Part shown: in pieces, positions 22,327 to 33,615 of the stretch
Layout: the number at the start of each line of letters is the position of its first letter
Numbering within the stretch: the stretch's first letter is position 1
NCBI GenBank assembly: GCA_964036665.1
Contig: OZ038526.1
Location: forward strand, 25,234,001 to 25,298,000
DNA from: Gordius sp. MW1
Taxonomy: Eukaryota; Nematomorpha; Gordioida; Gordea; Gordiidae
Direction: 5' to 3'
DNA length: 64,000 bases
The notes under the pieces: generated by a model
What the model was told of the DNA's origin: nothing
The model's database searches: none
Seen by the model: the letters and a program-made list of their open reading frames with translations, nothing else
Translations under genes and position numbers: made by a program

Positions 22327-23830
22327 CCATTGGCCAAATAAATCGAAATTTTATTTTTTCGTCTTTGAATTGGGTATATTAGGTTAACATTGATAAATAC
22401 CCTATGCCTTCCTACAAGGGCCTACCTTTCTACAAATATGGGTCTCTATGCCCCTACAAAAGCATATGCCTTTACTAATGTGGGTCCCTATGCCCTACAA
22501 AAGCCTATGCCTTTACTAATGTGGGTTCGTATCCCGGAGAGGGCAAAATTAATTAAATTAAATTAATATATTGTTCTTGTTAATACCATTGATAATATGA
22601 CTTTTTGACAGTGTTCTACTGACCAATGAAAAAATGACCATTGGCCGAAGTAAATCCAAAATTTTTTTCCGTTTTTGAATTGGTTAACATTGCTAATTAC
22701 CCTGTGCCCTCCCCTACAAATGCCTTTGCCCCTTCTGATATGGGTCCTGTGCCCTTTACAAAAGCCTATGCCTCTACTAATGTGGGTTCGAATCTCGGAG
22801 AGGGCAAAAATTTTTTTTTTTAAATTAAATTAATATATTGTTCTTGTTAATACCATTGATTATATGACTTTTTGACCGTCCGCTGGCTACTAACCAATGA
22901 AAAAATCACCATTGGCCAAAGTGTGAATAAAAAAATTTTTTCCTTTTTTTTTAAATTAATATATTGTTTTTGTTAATACCATTGATAATGTGACTTTTTG
23001 GCCGTCCGTTGGCTGCTGACCATTGGAAAAAATCACTATTGGCCAAAGTGTGAATCAAAAATTTTTTTTCGTTTTTTTTCAAATTTATATATTGTTTTTG
23101 TTAATACCATTGATAATGTGACTTTTTTGCGGTCCGTTGGCTGCTAACCAATGGAAAAAATCACCATTGGCCAAAGTGTGAATCAAAATTTTTTTTTTTT
23201 TGACTCGTATGTATTTATAGACCGTCTATTGTTACTGACCAATGGAAAAAGGTGACCATTGGCCAAATTGTGATTTCAAATTTTTTTTCTTTTTGTAATT
23301 GTCTCTTATGTATTTATATCCTTTTTGACCGTGTCCTGGCTCTGACCATTGAAAAAAATGACCATTGGCCAAATTGTGAATCGAAATTTTTTTTCCGTCT
23401 TTTTTGAGTCTTATGATTGTTCCTGTTAATACCGTTGATAATATGACTTTTTGGCCGTCCGCTGGCTGCTGACCAATGGAAAAAAATGACCATTGGCCAA
23501 AGTGAGCATCAAAATTTTTTTTTTGTTTTTTTTGGCTATCATTGACTTATAGAGTATCTGTTGGTACTGACCAATGAAAAAAATGACCATTGGCCAAATT
23601 GTGAATCAAAATTTTTTTCCTTTTTTTGACTCTTATGATTGTTCCTGTTAATACCATTGATAATATGACTTTTTGGCCGTCCGCAGGCTGCTGACCAATG
23701 GAAAAAAATGACCTTTGGCCAAAGTGAGCATCAAAAAATTTTTCCCCGTTTTTTTGGCTATCATTGACTTATAGAGTATCTGTTGGTACTGACCATTGGA
23801 AAAAAATGACCATTGGCCAAATTTTATAAA
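22327..23830 (+). repeat. Hairpin satellite array with tRNA-like units
   Basis: Begins with AGTAGAGGC-type units read on the plus strand (CCTATGCCTTTACTAATGTG, GGGTTCGTATCCCGGAGAGG near 22505 and GGGTTCGAATCTCGGAGAGG near 22783). At least eight hairpin units with CCAATGGAAAAAATGACCAT follow. Spacers alternate between a GGCCGTCCGCTGGCTGC type and a TATAGAGTATCTGTTGGTAC type, so the array is a mixture of at least two monomer classes. Confidence 0.8.
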
Positions 23831-24200
23831 TAACCTAAAAATCTATTATAGATGGTCTAACAGACAGCCAATATTTTTAACCTTATAAATGCATATATAT
23901 TTTTTTATTGGATTAATATATTTCATTTAATTAGATTGTGATTTCATAGAAAACCTAAAAAGTAATTGTTCAAAAAATATAGGTATTAGATTCTAATTTA
24001 CGATACAATATATTGATAGAAACTAACACAAAATTTGAAACCTCCTTCAAAGGTATAATCATAGCCCGTTCTTTCTAATTAAATTCATTCTATTAAACTA
24101 TTAAAACACGAATTGTACTTTATTAGATGGCGCGCGTAAGTTTATATAATTAGTAAAATTTTTCTACGTGTCACAGATATTTTACCGCCAGTGAATAAGT
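23831..24200 (+). repeat. Array flank duplicated (inverted) at 63300-63690
   Basis: Shares GATGGTCTAACAGACAGCCA, AACTAACACAAAATTTGAAA, CCTCCTTCAAAGGTATAATC and ATGGCGCGCGTAAGTTTATA with 63300-63690 in reverse complement. Part is also near 54520-54600. No coding. Confidence 0.75.
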
Positions 24201-25080
24201 CAAAATGCATAATAGAATTTTTAGTAACAATTTTAAAATAAAAATAATATATGCTAGAGATAACCCATCTTCGAAGTCTGTCAGGTAGTTAGCTTATATC
24301 ATTATTAATTTTGCCTGTGTATATACTCCTTTTTGTTTTACTTGAATATTTTAGAAAGATCGAAAGGTAAACTAAAAAACTTTATCCTAAAATAAACATA
24401 CAAAATTTGCATAGTGGCTACAATGAATGGATATAATAATGATTGTCACAATTTTTAAAACATAAACAAAATAGTTATTTGTAGTTAGAAAATTATTGTT
24501 CATTATTTATAAATAACTATTTTAATCTAACTATTCAAAATATTTTTTTTATATCAATTGTCAAGTTGCCAAATAATTACCGTAAATTGATGCATTCTTT
24601 TACTATCAATACGACTTATAAGATTTTAATATTTTTTATTAACTATTTCATTTTAACTTATAAGGTGCTGTAAACGGCTAAAAAAAGGTGTAAGTAATGT
24701 AAACAAAAATTTTAAAACTAAGCATGCTGAGTGTGGTATATCGATTTATATTGCTTTATTCTAAACTTCCCTCCCCCCGCTTACTTCTATTTTTATGAGC
24801 TCTTTTACTTTTGGAAATGTGCCAAGTGGTTTATTCTCACCCCACTCATATACGATCAAATTGGTTTTACGCGTAACGATGATTTTACATTTACCACTCG
24901 TTTTTATTGCCATCGCGATCGCGGATATATATTATGATCATTCTGCTACTTTTTGGTTGTTGGTAATAAATAAATAAAATTTAGAATGTAAGTTTTGGAA
25001 AGAAAATAAATATCGTATTCTTCGGAATACGAAAGTCGGTAGTTCTAGAAAATAAATACATGTAGCTAGAAATTTTAATA
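24201..25080. other. AT-rich interval, nothing recognised
   Basis: Short overlapping frames at 24731-24977 have no recognisable domain. No repeat family was identified. Confidence 0.45.
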
Positions 25081-25084
25081 AATA

Positions 25085-25195
25085 TTGCCCTCCCCTAGCA
25101 GAGCCTATGCCTCTACTGATATGGGTCCCTGTGCCCCCCCCTACAAAAGCCTATCTACAAAAGCCTATGCCTCTATTAATGTTGGTTCATTAATA
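25085..25195 (+). repeat. Fragment of the tRNA-like mosaic repeat
   Basis: Contains CCTATGCCTCTACTGATATG and CCTATGCCTCTATTAATGTT but is cut off before the B box. Confidence 0.6.
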
Positions 25196-25221
25196 ATTAA
25201 CTAATCATTTTGCATTTAACC

Positions 25222-25377
25222 TCCCTATAGGCATTCTCGCCCCTTCCCAACGTTCTCGCCCATAAATTGCATAGCAAATATGATACATTTATACGGAGTA
25301 TAGATGAGTCTCCCCCCTTTCCTTCCCCTCCTCCCCTTCCCTTCTCCTTGTTCATACGAGGGCCGAAGGCCCGAGTT
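25222..25377 (-). repeat. G-rich GGCC-hairpin dispersed element, copy 4
   Basis: Inverse copy ending at GAGGGCCGAAGGCCCGAG. It retains TATACGGAGTATAGATGAG and the GCATAGCAAAT core. Confidence 0.8.
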
Positions 25378-25625
25378 TTTAATTTAATGAACGCTCCCCT
25401 CCCTTTTTATAGTTTTTCCTCGAAATCAATCGCCATTGCCATCCCTAACACTATTTTTTATTCCCGATGATTTTAATGTCCATAAAGAAGACGAAGAAAT
25501 GGATAATGTCTTTTAATCATTTAACTTCTTATATTCTTTAGATTACCATTTTTTCATAATAAAGCTTTAAAAGTCAAAAAATAAAAATTGAAGGGGAAAG
25601 GAAAACAGATGAGGTAAAGGGTGAG

Positions 25626-26266
25626 TAGAGCCCTGCACCCGAGCCCGACGTCTCTGTTTTTATTTCGCCCAAGCCCGAACGACTTTTTTATTTTTAGCCC
25701 GACACGAGCCTGAGCTCAATTTTTCAAATAAAAATTTTCAAAAATTTATTTTAAAATTTTTTACCATATAAATATATAGTACATTAAATTGTTATTACTC
25801 GTAATTAATAACTAGGATGAGTTATAATTAAATTTTCATTCTCACTAGCTACAATTTATTCAGCTAATAATTTAAAACTGGTACTTTATGAACATTTTTT
25901 ATCTAACAGTTCCAAATTATTTTATTTATAACGTAATAGCTACCATAAAAATATTTAAATACTAGGAAAAGATTTTCAATTCAGTTCAAAAAATTATTAA
26001 CAGGGGCAAAAGCTGAAACTTGGAAGCTATATTATGTATGATGTACGAGATAATTAATTAATATCAAGTTGAGTTTGTTTAAATCATATTTAAAAAAAGA
26101 TTAGTTTGCTTTAGTCGTATTGGGCCGAGCTCGGGCCTCGGGTTCGGGCAGCCTCATCAGGCCCGACCTAAGCCCGAGGCCCGATTGTTTTATTAAATTC
26201 TGCCCGGCCCGAAGCCCGATCGGGTCGGGCTCGGGACGGGCTTCGGACGTTCGGTGCAGGGCTCTA
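25626..26266. mobile_element. hAT non-autonomous element, copy A
   Basis: Ends TAGAGCCCTGCACC and its inverse GGTGCAGGGCTCTA, flanked by AGGGTGAG on both sides (25618-25625, 26267-26274), a perfect 8-bp duplication. Subterminal regions are GC-rich with repeated AGCCCGA words and the middle is AT-rich. No transposase. The TIR resembles that of the element at 32964, which carries a BED-type hAT dimerisation fragment. Confidence 0.9.
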
Positions 26267-26862
26267 AGGGTGAGAGAGCTTCTGTAGTAAGCCACTCATC
26301 AAACATATAATTCGAGACAATTGATATTTTGACCATTTTTATGTTTAAATTTAAGGAATTATTAAAGATTTATTTAATTCCCGAAATTCAAAAATCTAAT
26401 TAGTTTTACCCTGGTCATAAAATATAAATTTTAATCATGGAAAAATACCTTATGTTCAATTTTTGTGAAGTGGGGTAAGAATATTATCCATGTGTTAAAA
26501 AATTAATCCGGGGGATGGGAGAGCTATAGGCTATCTTGGAAATAACACCCACCCACACTTAAATTTTCTGAAATAGTAAATTATTGACAGTTTTTTAATT
26601 ATAATAAAAACTTTATATAATCATATATTTAAATTACAATTACAAATAATGTTAATATAAATATGTTAATAATTTAATTCGAAGTTGAGTTGAATGTTTC
26701 AGGTGGCTTATATAGAGAAATAAATTTTTTTATTAAATTCATCATAAGATTTTTTATAGGATTTTAGATGTGTAAAAGCGAGTAGTCGTATACCTTTTTC
26801 AATGTGATCCTTCAAATGCAAATCAAAATTTAAGAAATCTCTTGCGAAACTTTTAACCAATT

Positions 26863-29800
26863 CTCTTACCTAAGTTTTTTTTAACATGAAAAAATGTATG
26901 TATTTTTTTGTATTATGTTATCTTTTACAATTTGTGTTTTTAATACATTTTGAACATTCTTTTAATAAAAAATCACGTTTATTTTGATTTATTATAAGGT
27001 ATATGATGTCAAGAGGTAAAATGAGGGGAAGCTCCAAAATAACCAAAATAAAAACGGGGGTCAGAAAATTGTTAATAAGTTTTGTAATATTGATTTATTA
27101 ATATTCATCATTAGATTGTTAATAGGATTTTAGATGTGTATAAAAGTCGCTTTCTCCTTTCTTCAATCTCCCTAAAATGCAAATCAAAATTTAAGAAACC
27201 TCTTGCAAAACTTTTAAATTATAAGCTTAAATTATGTTTTAATATATCTATTATAAAACTTACTGCAATTCCCTTGAGAGGGTACTTCAAAATATAATAT
27301 GTTGTTAATAAAACGATATTCGAAGGGGGAATCCAAAATTTTAAAACTTAAATTTTTATCACTTTTAGTGTAATTTAAGTTTAAAAACTGAAGGCAATTT
27401 AGAGTTTTTTTATTTTAGAAATATGTGATCTTTATAATATTGGTAATTTTAAAGCAAAATTCAAATATCATCGACATATTATCTTACCATATCCATCTTT
27501 ATTATAATATATATGTATATAAATAATACATGTTAACGAACAATATTTCGGATTAAAAAATTATTTATATTACCTGGGCATCCTATATTGGCAATAGCAT
27601 ATATGTTACAATTAGTAAATAACTATTTAACCATTAATTAGTTAAAAAAGCGAAAAAATAACTTATTATTAGAGGATTTAACCCCCGAGAGTATTCGTGG
27701 GGTATTTCGATTCCCGCGCAAATTATAAATTAAAATATAAAACGCAATTTAAGTCTAATAAATATGGTTTTTCAGTAGCTTATAGTTTTATCTAGAACTA
27801 GGTTAGGTAAATATTTCATAGGTTTGGCTTAACACTTTTTAAAATATAGAAGCTTTTTTTTCTCGCGCGTATTTGTTTTACCCAACGAATGCTCTTACGT
27901 AAGTTTTTTTTAACATAAAAAAATGTATGTATTTTTTTGTGTGTGATGATATCTTTTACAATTGGTGTTTTTAATACATTTTGAACATTCTTTTAATAAA
28001 AATCACGTTTATTTTGATTTATTGTAAGGTATATGATGTCAAGAGGTAAAATGAGGGGAAGCTCCAAAATAACCAAAATAAAAATGAGGGTCCAGGCAAT
28101 TGTTAATAAGTTTTGTAATATTGATTTATTAATATTCATCATTAGATTGTTAATAGGATTTTTGATGTGTTTAAAAGTCGTATACTTTTTCCTTTCTTCA
28201 ATGTCCCTAAAATGCAAATCAATTAAGAAACCACTTGCAAAACTTTTAAATTATAAGCAATGATTAAAATATGTTTTAATATATCTATTATAAAACTTAC
28301 TGCACATCCCTCCAAAATCTTCAAAATATAATATGTTGTATAATAAAACGATATTTGAAGGGGAATCCAAAACTTTAAAACTCAAATTTTTAGCACTTTT
28401 AGTGTAATTGAAGTTTAAAAACTGAGGGCACTTTAGAGTTTTTTTATTTTAGAAATATGTGATCTTTATAATATTGGTAATTTTAAAGCGAAATTCAAAT
28501 ATCATCGACATAGTATCTTACCATATCCATCTTTAATATAATCAATATGTATATAAATAATACATGTTAACGAACATTATTTCGGATTAAAAAATTATTT
28601 ATATTACCTGGGCATCCTATATTGGCAATAGCATATATGTTACAATTAGTAAATAACTATTTAACCATTAATTAGTTTAAAAAGCGAAATAATAACTTAT
28701 TATTAGAGGATTTAACCCGCGAGAGTATTCGTGGGGTATTTCGATACCCCGCGCAAATTATAAATTAAAATTTAAAACGCAATTTAACTAATAAATATGG
28801 TCTTTTCTATAGCTTATAGTTTTATCAAGAACTAGGTTAGGTGAAAATTTCATAGGTTTTGGCTTAATACTTTTTAAAATATAGAAGCTTTTTTTTCTCG
28901 CGCGTATTTGTTTTACCCAACGAATGCTCTTACGTAAGTTTTTTTTAACATGAAAAAATGTATGTATTTTTTTGTGTGTGATGATATCTTTTACAATTTG
29001 TGTTTTTAATACATTTTGAACATTCTTTTAATAAAAAATCACGTTTTAAGGTGATGTCAAGATGTTAATTGAGGGGAAGCTCCAAAATAACCAAAATAAA
29101 AATGAGGGTCCAGAATATTGTTAATAAGTTTTGTAATATTGATTTATTAATATTCATCATTAGATTGTTAATAAAATTTTTGATGTGTTTAAAAGTCGTA
29201 TACTTTTTCCTTTCTTCAATCTCCCTAAAATGCAAATCAATTAACAAACCACTTGCAAAACTTTTAAATTATAAGCAATGATTAAATTTTATTTTAATAT
29301 ATCTATTATAAAACTTACGGCACATCCCTTCAACGAGTTCTTCGAAATATAATATGTTGTATAATAAAACAATATTTGAAGGGGAATCCAAAATTTTAAA
29401 ACTCAAATTTTTATCACTTTAGATTGAAGTTTAAAAACTGAAGGCAATTTAGAGTCTTTTTATTTTAAAAATATGTGATCTTTATAATATAGGTAATTTT
29501 AAAGGCAAAATTGAAATATTATCGACATAATATTTTACTTTGTCCATCTTTAATATAATCAATATGTATATAAATAATACATGTTAACGAACATTATTTC
29601 GGATTAAAAAATTATTTATATTACCTGGGCATCCTATATTGGCAATAGCATATATGTTACAATTAGTAGGAACTATTTAACCATTAATTAGTTTAAAAAG
29701 CGAAAAAATAACTATTATTAGAGGATTTAACCGGCGAGAGTATTCGTGGGGTATTTCGATACCCCGCGCAAATTATAAATTAAAATATAAAACGCAATTT

Positions 29801-30720
29801 AAGTCTAATAAAGATGGTCTTTTCAGTAGCTTAAAATTATCAAGAACTAGGTTAGGTGAAAATTTCATAGGTTTTGGCTTAATACTTTTTAAAATATAGA
29901 AGCTTTTTTAGCTCGCGCGGTTCTGTTTTACCCCACGAATGCTCTTACCTAAGTTTTTTTTAAAATTAATAAATGTATGTATTTTTTTGTGTGTGATGAT
30001 ATCTTTTACAATTTGTGTTTTAAAAACATTTTAAACATTCTTTTAATTCACGTTTATTTTGATTTATAGTAAGATATATGATGTCAAGAGGTAGAATGAG
30101 GGGAAGCTCCAAAATAACCAAATAAAAATGGGGGTCCAGAAAATTGTTAATAAGTTTTGTAATATTGATTTAATATTCATCATTAGATTGTTAATAGGAT
30201 TTTAAATGTGTTTCAAAGTCGTATACTTTCTCCTTTCTTCAATCTAACTAAAATTCAAATCAAAATTTAAGAAACCACTTGCAAAACTTTTAAATTATAA
30301 GCAATGATTAAATTATGTTTTAATATATCTATTATAAAACTTACTGCAATTCTCTTCAGAGGGTTCTTCAAAATATAATATGTTGTATAATCAAACGATA
30401 TTAGAAGGGGGATCCAAAATTTTAAAACTCAAATTTTTAACTTTTAGTGTAATTGAAGTTTAAAAACTGAAGGCAATTTAGAGTTTTTTTATTTTAGAAA
30501 TATGTGATTTTTATTTTATTGGTATTTTTAAAGCAAAAAAATATTATCGACATAATATCTTACTAAATCCATCTTTAATATAATCAATATGTATATAAAT
30601 AGCAATTAATTATACATGTTAACGAACATTATTTCGGATTAAGATTTTTTAAAATTACCTGGGCAATCTACATTGGCAATAGCATATATGTTACAATTAG
30701 TAGGTATTTATTTAATCTAT
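26863..30720 (+). repeat. 1.03 kb tandem repeat, four units
   Basis: Units begin with CTCTTAC(C/G)TAAGTTTTTT at 26863, 27892, 28927 and 29942. Each includes GTATATGATGTCAAGAGGTA, ATGAGGGGAAGCTCCAAAAT, CTCGCGCG and GCATCCTATATTGGCAATAG. Short frames of 60-80 residues recur in some units but are broken in others and match nothing known, so I read the unit as satellite-like and noncoding. Units differ by scattered substitutions and small indels. Confidence 0.85.
30601..30611. repeat. Core-derived micro-insertion (about 10 bp)
   Basis: The fourth 1.03 kb unit reads TATATAAATAGCAATTAATT where the other units and copy B read TATATAAATAATACATG. The extra bases AGCAATTAAT equal one end of the ATTGCATAGCAATTAAT core. 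Confidence 0.55.
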
Positions 30721-30780
30721 AATTTGTTGAAATATATAAAAATTATTTATTAATTGAGGACCTAAATTTGTAATAGTAAT

Positions 30781-31260
30781 AAAAGTGCTTTATGTTTAAT
30801 ATATAAAATTATATGATCATTGCTAATGCATCTAGGGCTCCATTCAGAAATTGTTGTTTATGGATATATGAAAATTTAGGGAAGAGGTATAATGAAATAA
30901 GAAAAAATAACGGGCAGCAACAAATTAACCCCTGTTTGAAATCTTAAGCCTAAGGCAAAATTTGTTACATGTTTATAAATCTTAAAAGAAAAACCAAAGG
31001 AAATTAAAAAACTTACTTATACGTTCTCGCAAACCTAAATATGTGATACAAATAAAAGTTCTTTATATTTAATATATAAATCATATAATAACTGCTAATG
31101 CACCTAGGGCTCAGAAATTTTTATCGATGGTTATAATGAAAAAAACGAGCCCATAAATTGCATAGCAATTAATAAGAAAAATAATCGGCAGCAACAAATT
31201 AACCCATGTTTTGAATTTCATGCCTAAATATGTTTCATGACCGGCAAACTGTTTGCAGGA
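30781..31260 (+). repeat. Direct doublet of about 250 bp
   Basis: Two successive copies of a stretch with CTTTATGTTTAATATATAAA, GCATCTAGGGCTC, GGTATAATGAAATAAG and GCAACAAATTAACCC. The same doublet is in copy B (60670-61110). Only the second unit of copy A carries the 31-bp insertion at 31142. Confidence 0.75.
31142..31172. mobile_element. 31-bp micro-insertion of the GCATAGCAATT core
   Basis: The insertion runs from AAAACGAGCCCATAAATTG to CATAGCAATTAA. Three paralogous sites in the window (30888, about 60792 and 61066) read ATAATGAAATAAGAAAAA with nothing between, giving an empty-site comparison. The inserted bases equal the end of the longer tRNA-like mosaic repeat. This makes it a precise small insertion and not a chance similarity. 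Confidence 0.8.
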
Positions 31261-32031
31261 GTTTTTCGCGGTGAAGTGTATTTTTAATTTTTTTCTCCCT
31301 GAAGTACTTGAAATATTTGCTGGCCAAGTTTCTAAAGACAAGGATTATGGTTTTTTCAAACGTCGATAACTTGCAAATTAAGACGTAAAATTTTAGTTTA
31401 ATAAATTTTATTTATAAATAAAGGGCGAAAGAGTAACCATTAAATTCTTGTTTATTTAATAAACATCAAATATAAGTTACAAAATTAACCTTTGTTTGAA
31501 CTTTATAAAACACAAATAAAACTCTAATTTATTTTGCAACGGGCTTTTAGCGGGTCTTAAGTATATCTAGGCTCGGCCCGAGCCCATTATGTATATTACG
31601 GCCCGTCCAGGCAATGCCCGTTGTTTTATTTTAAAGCAGAAGCCCGTTCAAGTCCGACCCGCGGGTCGGTATTTAGGTTCGTCCGCAGGCCGGGCCATAC
31701 AAAACTACAACACCTTCTTAATTCCTAGTGTTGAAGCGAAGGGAAGACGATTTTGAGACTGGGACAACTCGTTAATGTAAATAAAGATAAGTTAATTTTG
31801 TATATATATCAGAAATACTAATAAAATTTCAATGGATCCCTCTATTTATTAAACAAAAGTTTTACCTATAAAATTGCAAGTTATTGATGTTTGAAAAAAC
31901 CAAAATCGCGCTTTTTAGCAACTTTGACAACAAATATTTGAAAAACCTGACCTTTAGGAAATAAACTAAAAATATATTAGTGTTCAGTGTAAAAAACTAT
32001 ACCATAATTCGCAAACAGTTTGCTGGTTGAG
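31236..32031. repeat. Foldback element with ~190-bp inverted arms
   Basis: Left arm: CCGGCAAACTGTTTGCAGG, then TTTTTTCAAACGTCGATAAC. Right arm, inverted: AGTTATTGATGTTTGAAAAA, then CGCAAACAGTTTGCTGG. The middle contains a GC-rich patch with CTCGGCCCGAGCCC and GACCCGCGGGTCGG, themselves palindromic. Copy B has the same structure at 61129-61926, with the right tip deleted. No coding. Confidence 0.7.
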
Positions 32032-32963
32032 TAAGTCCATTAACAATGTAATTTTATATAAAATGACTCAAAGTTTGATCTTCTAACTCTTTCCTTTCAT
32101 TTAAAAAGGGACCAAAGACTTTTTAAACTAAAAATAACATAATAAATGCTCCGAGCCATAAAACTGCCGAACTTTGTATTTTATAGTATAACATAAAAAA
32201 TTTTAAGAAAAATGACTAAAAATTACTATGCAAGTGCACCAATGGCAGAAAAAACAATATCGATGCAATGATAATCATTAATTTCATTGTAGATAGTCGA
32301 TAGGGAAAATTTTTCAATATAATAATATATCTTTAGTTTAGAATCATGAGTATTTATACTATAACGTCGGAAAACGTTGTCAATGCAATCCATCGCCACG
32401 TGAAATACATACGCATTCTCATTGGTTGAAAATGATAAATTTTTGGCATATCACGTGTTTTTTTATAATAAGAAGATTGGGCAAAGATTTGGTAAAAGGA
32501 CTCGTAAAATTTGTAGCCACACTTATCATTTAAAAGTGTTGCCATATTTAGACCCTAATTAAATCAAAGCCACCTAAACTTTTACAAAATCTGATGTTAA
32601 TAAAAACTTAACTCGATTTAAAATATATCTAATCGTACAGCGAAGATAATGTAGATCAATTTTATGATTAGTTTATTTTAGTATAAATTTGAGCTTTATT
32701 TATTAAACCCGTTTAATAAGATTTACTTTTTATAAAACAATATATTTATGCTTGAATTAATTCCTTAAATAAAACGTAAGAAAAGAAATTGTATTTTTAA
32801 AAACTTATCCTTGTTTAAATTACGAATTTATGGCAATAAAATATACATGGTAAATTAAAGATTTTGTCCTTCGTAGAGAATATTTTTAAGAGATTTATTA
32901 ACGGATATACTATAAAGAATAATCTCGTAAAGCCCGAATTGCCCGAATCTTGTTAGGGTGCAT

Positions 32964-33615
32964 TAGAGGCCTGCAAAGTCACTTTTTTCAACCCTAACCC
33001 GACCCGACCCGAAAGCGTTTTTAAAATTTCAACCCGAACCCGACCCGACCCGAAAGCGTTTTTAAATTTTTAACCCGAACCCGACCCGACCCGAAAGTGT
33101 TTAAATTTTCAACCCGGACCCGATCAAGTAGAAAAATTTGAGGATGAAAAATTTATTCGACAGAAATGATCATACAAAATTTGATTAATAAATTTATTAA
33201 ATTGATTTATTATAGTTATGTATAAATGTAGAGGCGTCTACAATTTCGGGGCGTAAATTAGACCTTCTCTCTTCTATAATTCTCCCAGCAGTGGAAAAGG
33301 AGCTCTCGCTACTGGTAGAAGAAGCGGGTATGGCCAAAAATTTACGAGCCAATTTGGACAATTTCGGATATTTACATGAATTAATCTTCCACCATTCCAA
33401 AAGCTCGTAATTTTTATCCTTCTTCCAAATTTAACAAATACGTTTCGGTCATTTTGTAATGTAAGATTCATATCCTTTGACCCGACTCTATAAATTTAAC
33501 CCGACCCGACCCGAATGCATTCTAAAATTTTCAACCCGAACCCGACCCGACCCGAAATTTTTTAACCCTAACCCGACCCGACCTTCGGGTTTTGGGTGAC
33601 CCGTGCAGGCCTCTA
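32964..33615 (-). mobile_element. hAT element, non-autonomous, BED-type
   Basis: TIR TAGAGGCCTGCA at both ends, flanked by GGGTGCAT (32956-32963) and GGGTGCAC (33616-33623), an 8-bp duplication with one difference. Subterminal repeats of AACCCGACCCGACCCGAA fill both sides. The opposite arm of the palindrome at about 37165-37180 reads through the same site without the element, confirming the insertion. Confidence 0.9.
33197..33400 (-). pseudogene. hAT dimerisation domain fragment
   Basis: A 67-residue frame ending in a stop has YPKLSKLARKFLAIPASST, SESSFSTAGRIIEERRSNL and VDASTFIHNY. This is the canonical C-terminal Dimer_Tnp_hAT region of ZBED-type transposases. The rest of the transposase is deleted, consistent with a 0.65 kb internally deleted element. 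Confidence 0.9.

Larger units (their letters stand above)
25590..32640 (+). repeat. Segmental duplication, copy A (7.05 kb)
   Basis: Collinear, in the same orientation, with 57535-62490 (about 5 kb). Both start at GAAAACAGATGAGGTA and end at TAATCGTACAG. Copy A is longer mainly because it has four units of the 1.03 kb tandem repeat where copy B has two. The shared hAT MITE sits at the same place in both, so that insertion predates the duplication. No gene is carried. Confidence 0.9.

Noticed and set aside
24731-24977. Overlapping ~60-residue frames as a small host gene
   Set aside because: No start context, domain or codon bias is visible. Two overlapping frames of similar length are expected by chance.
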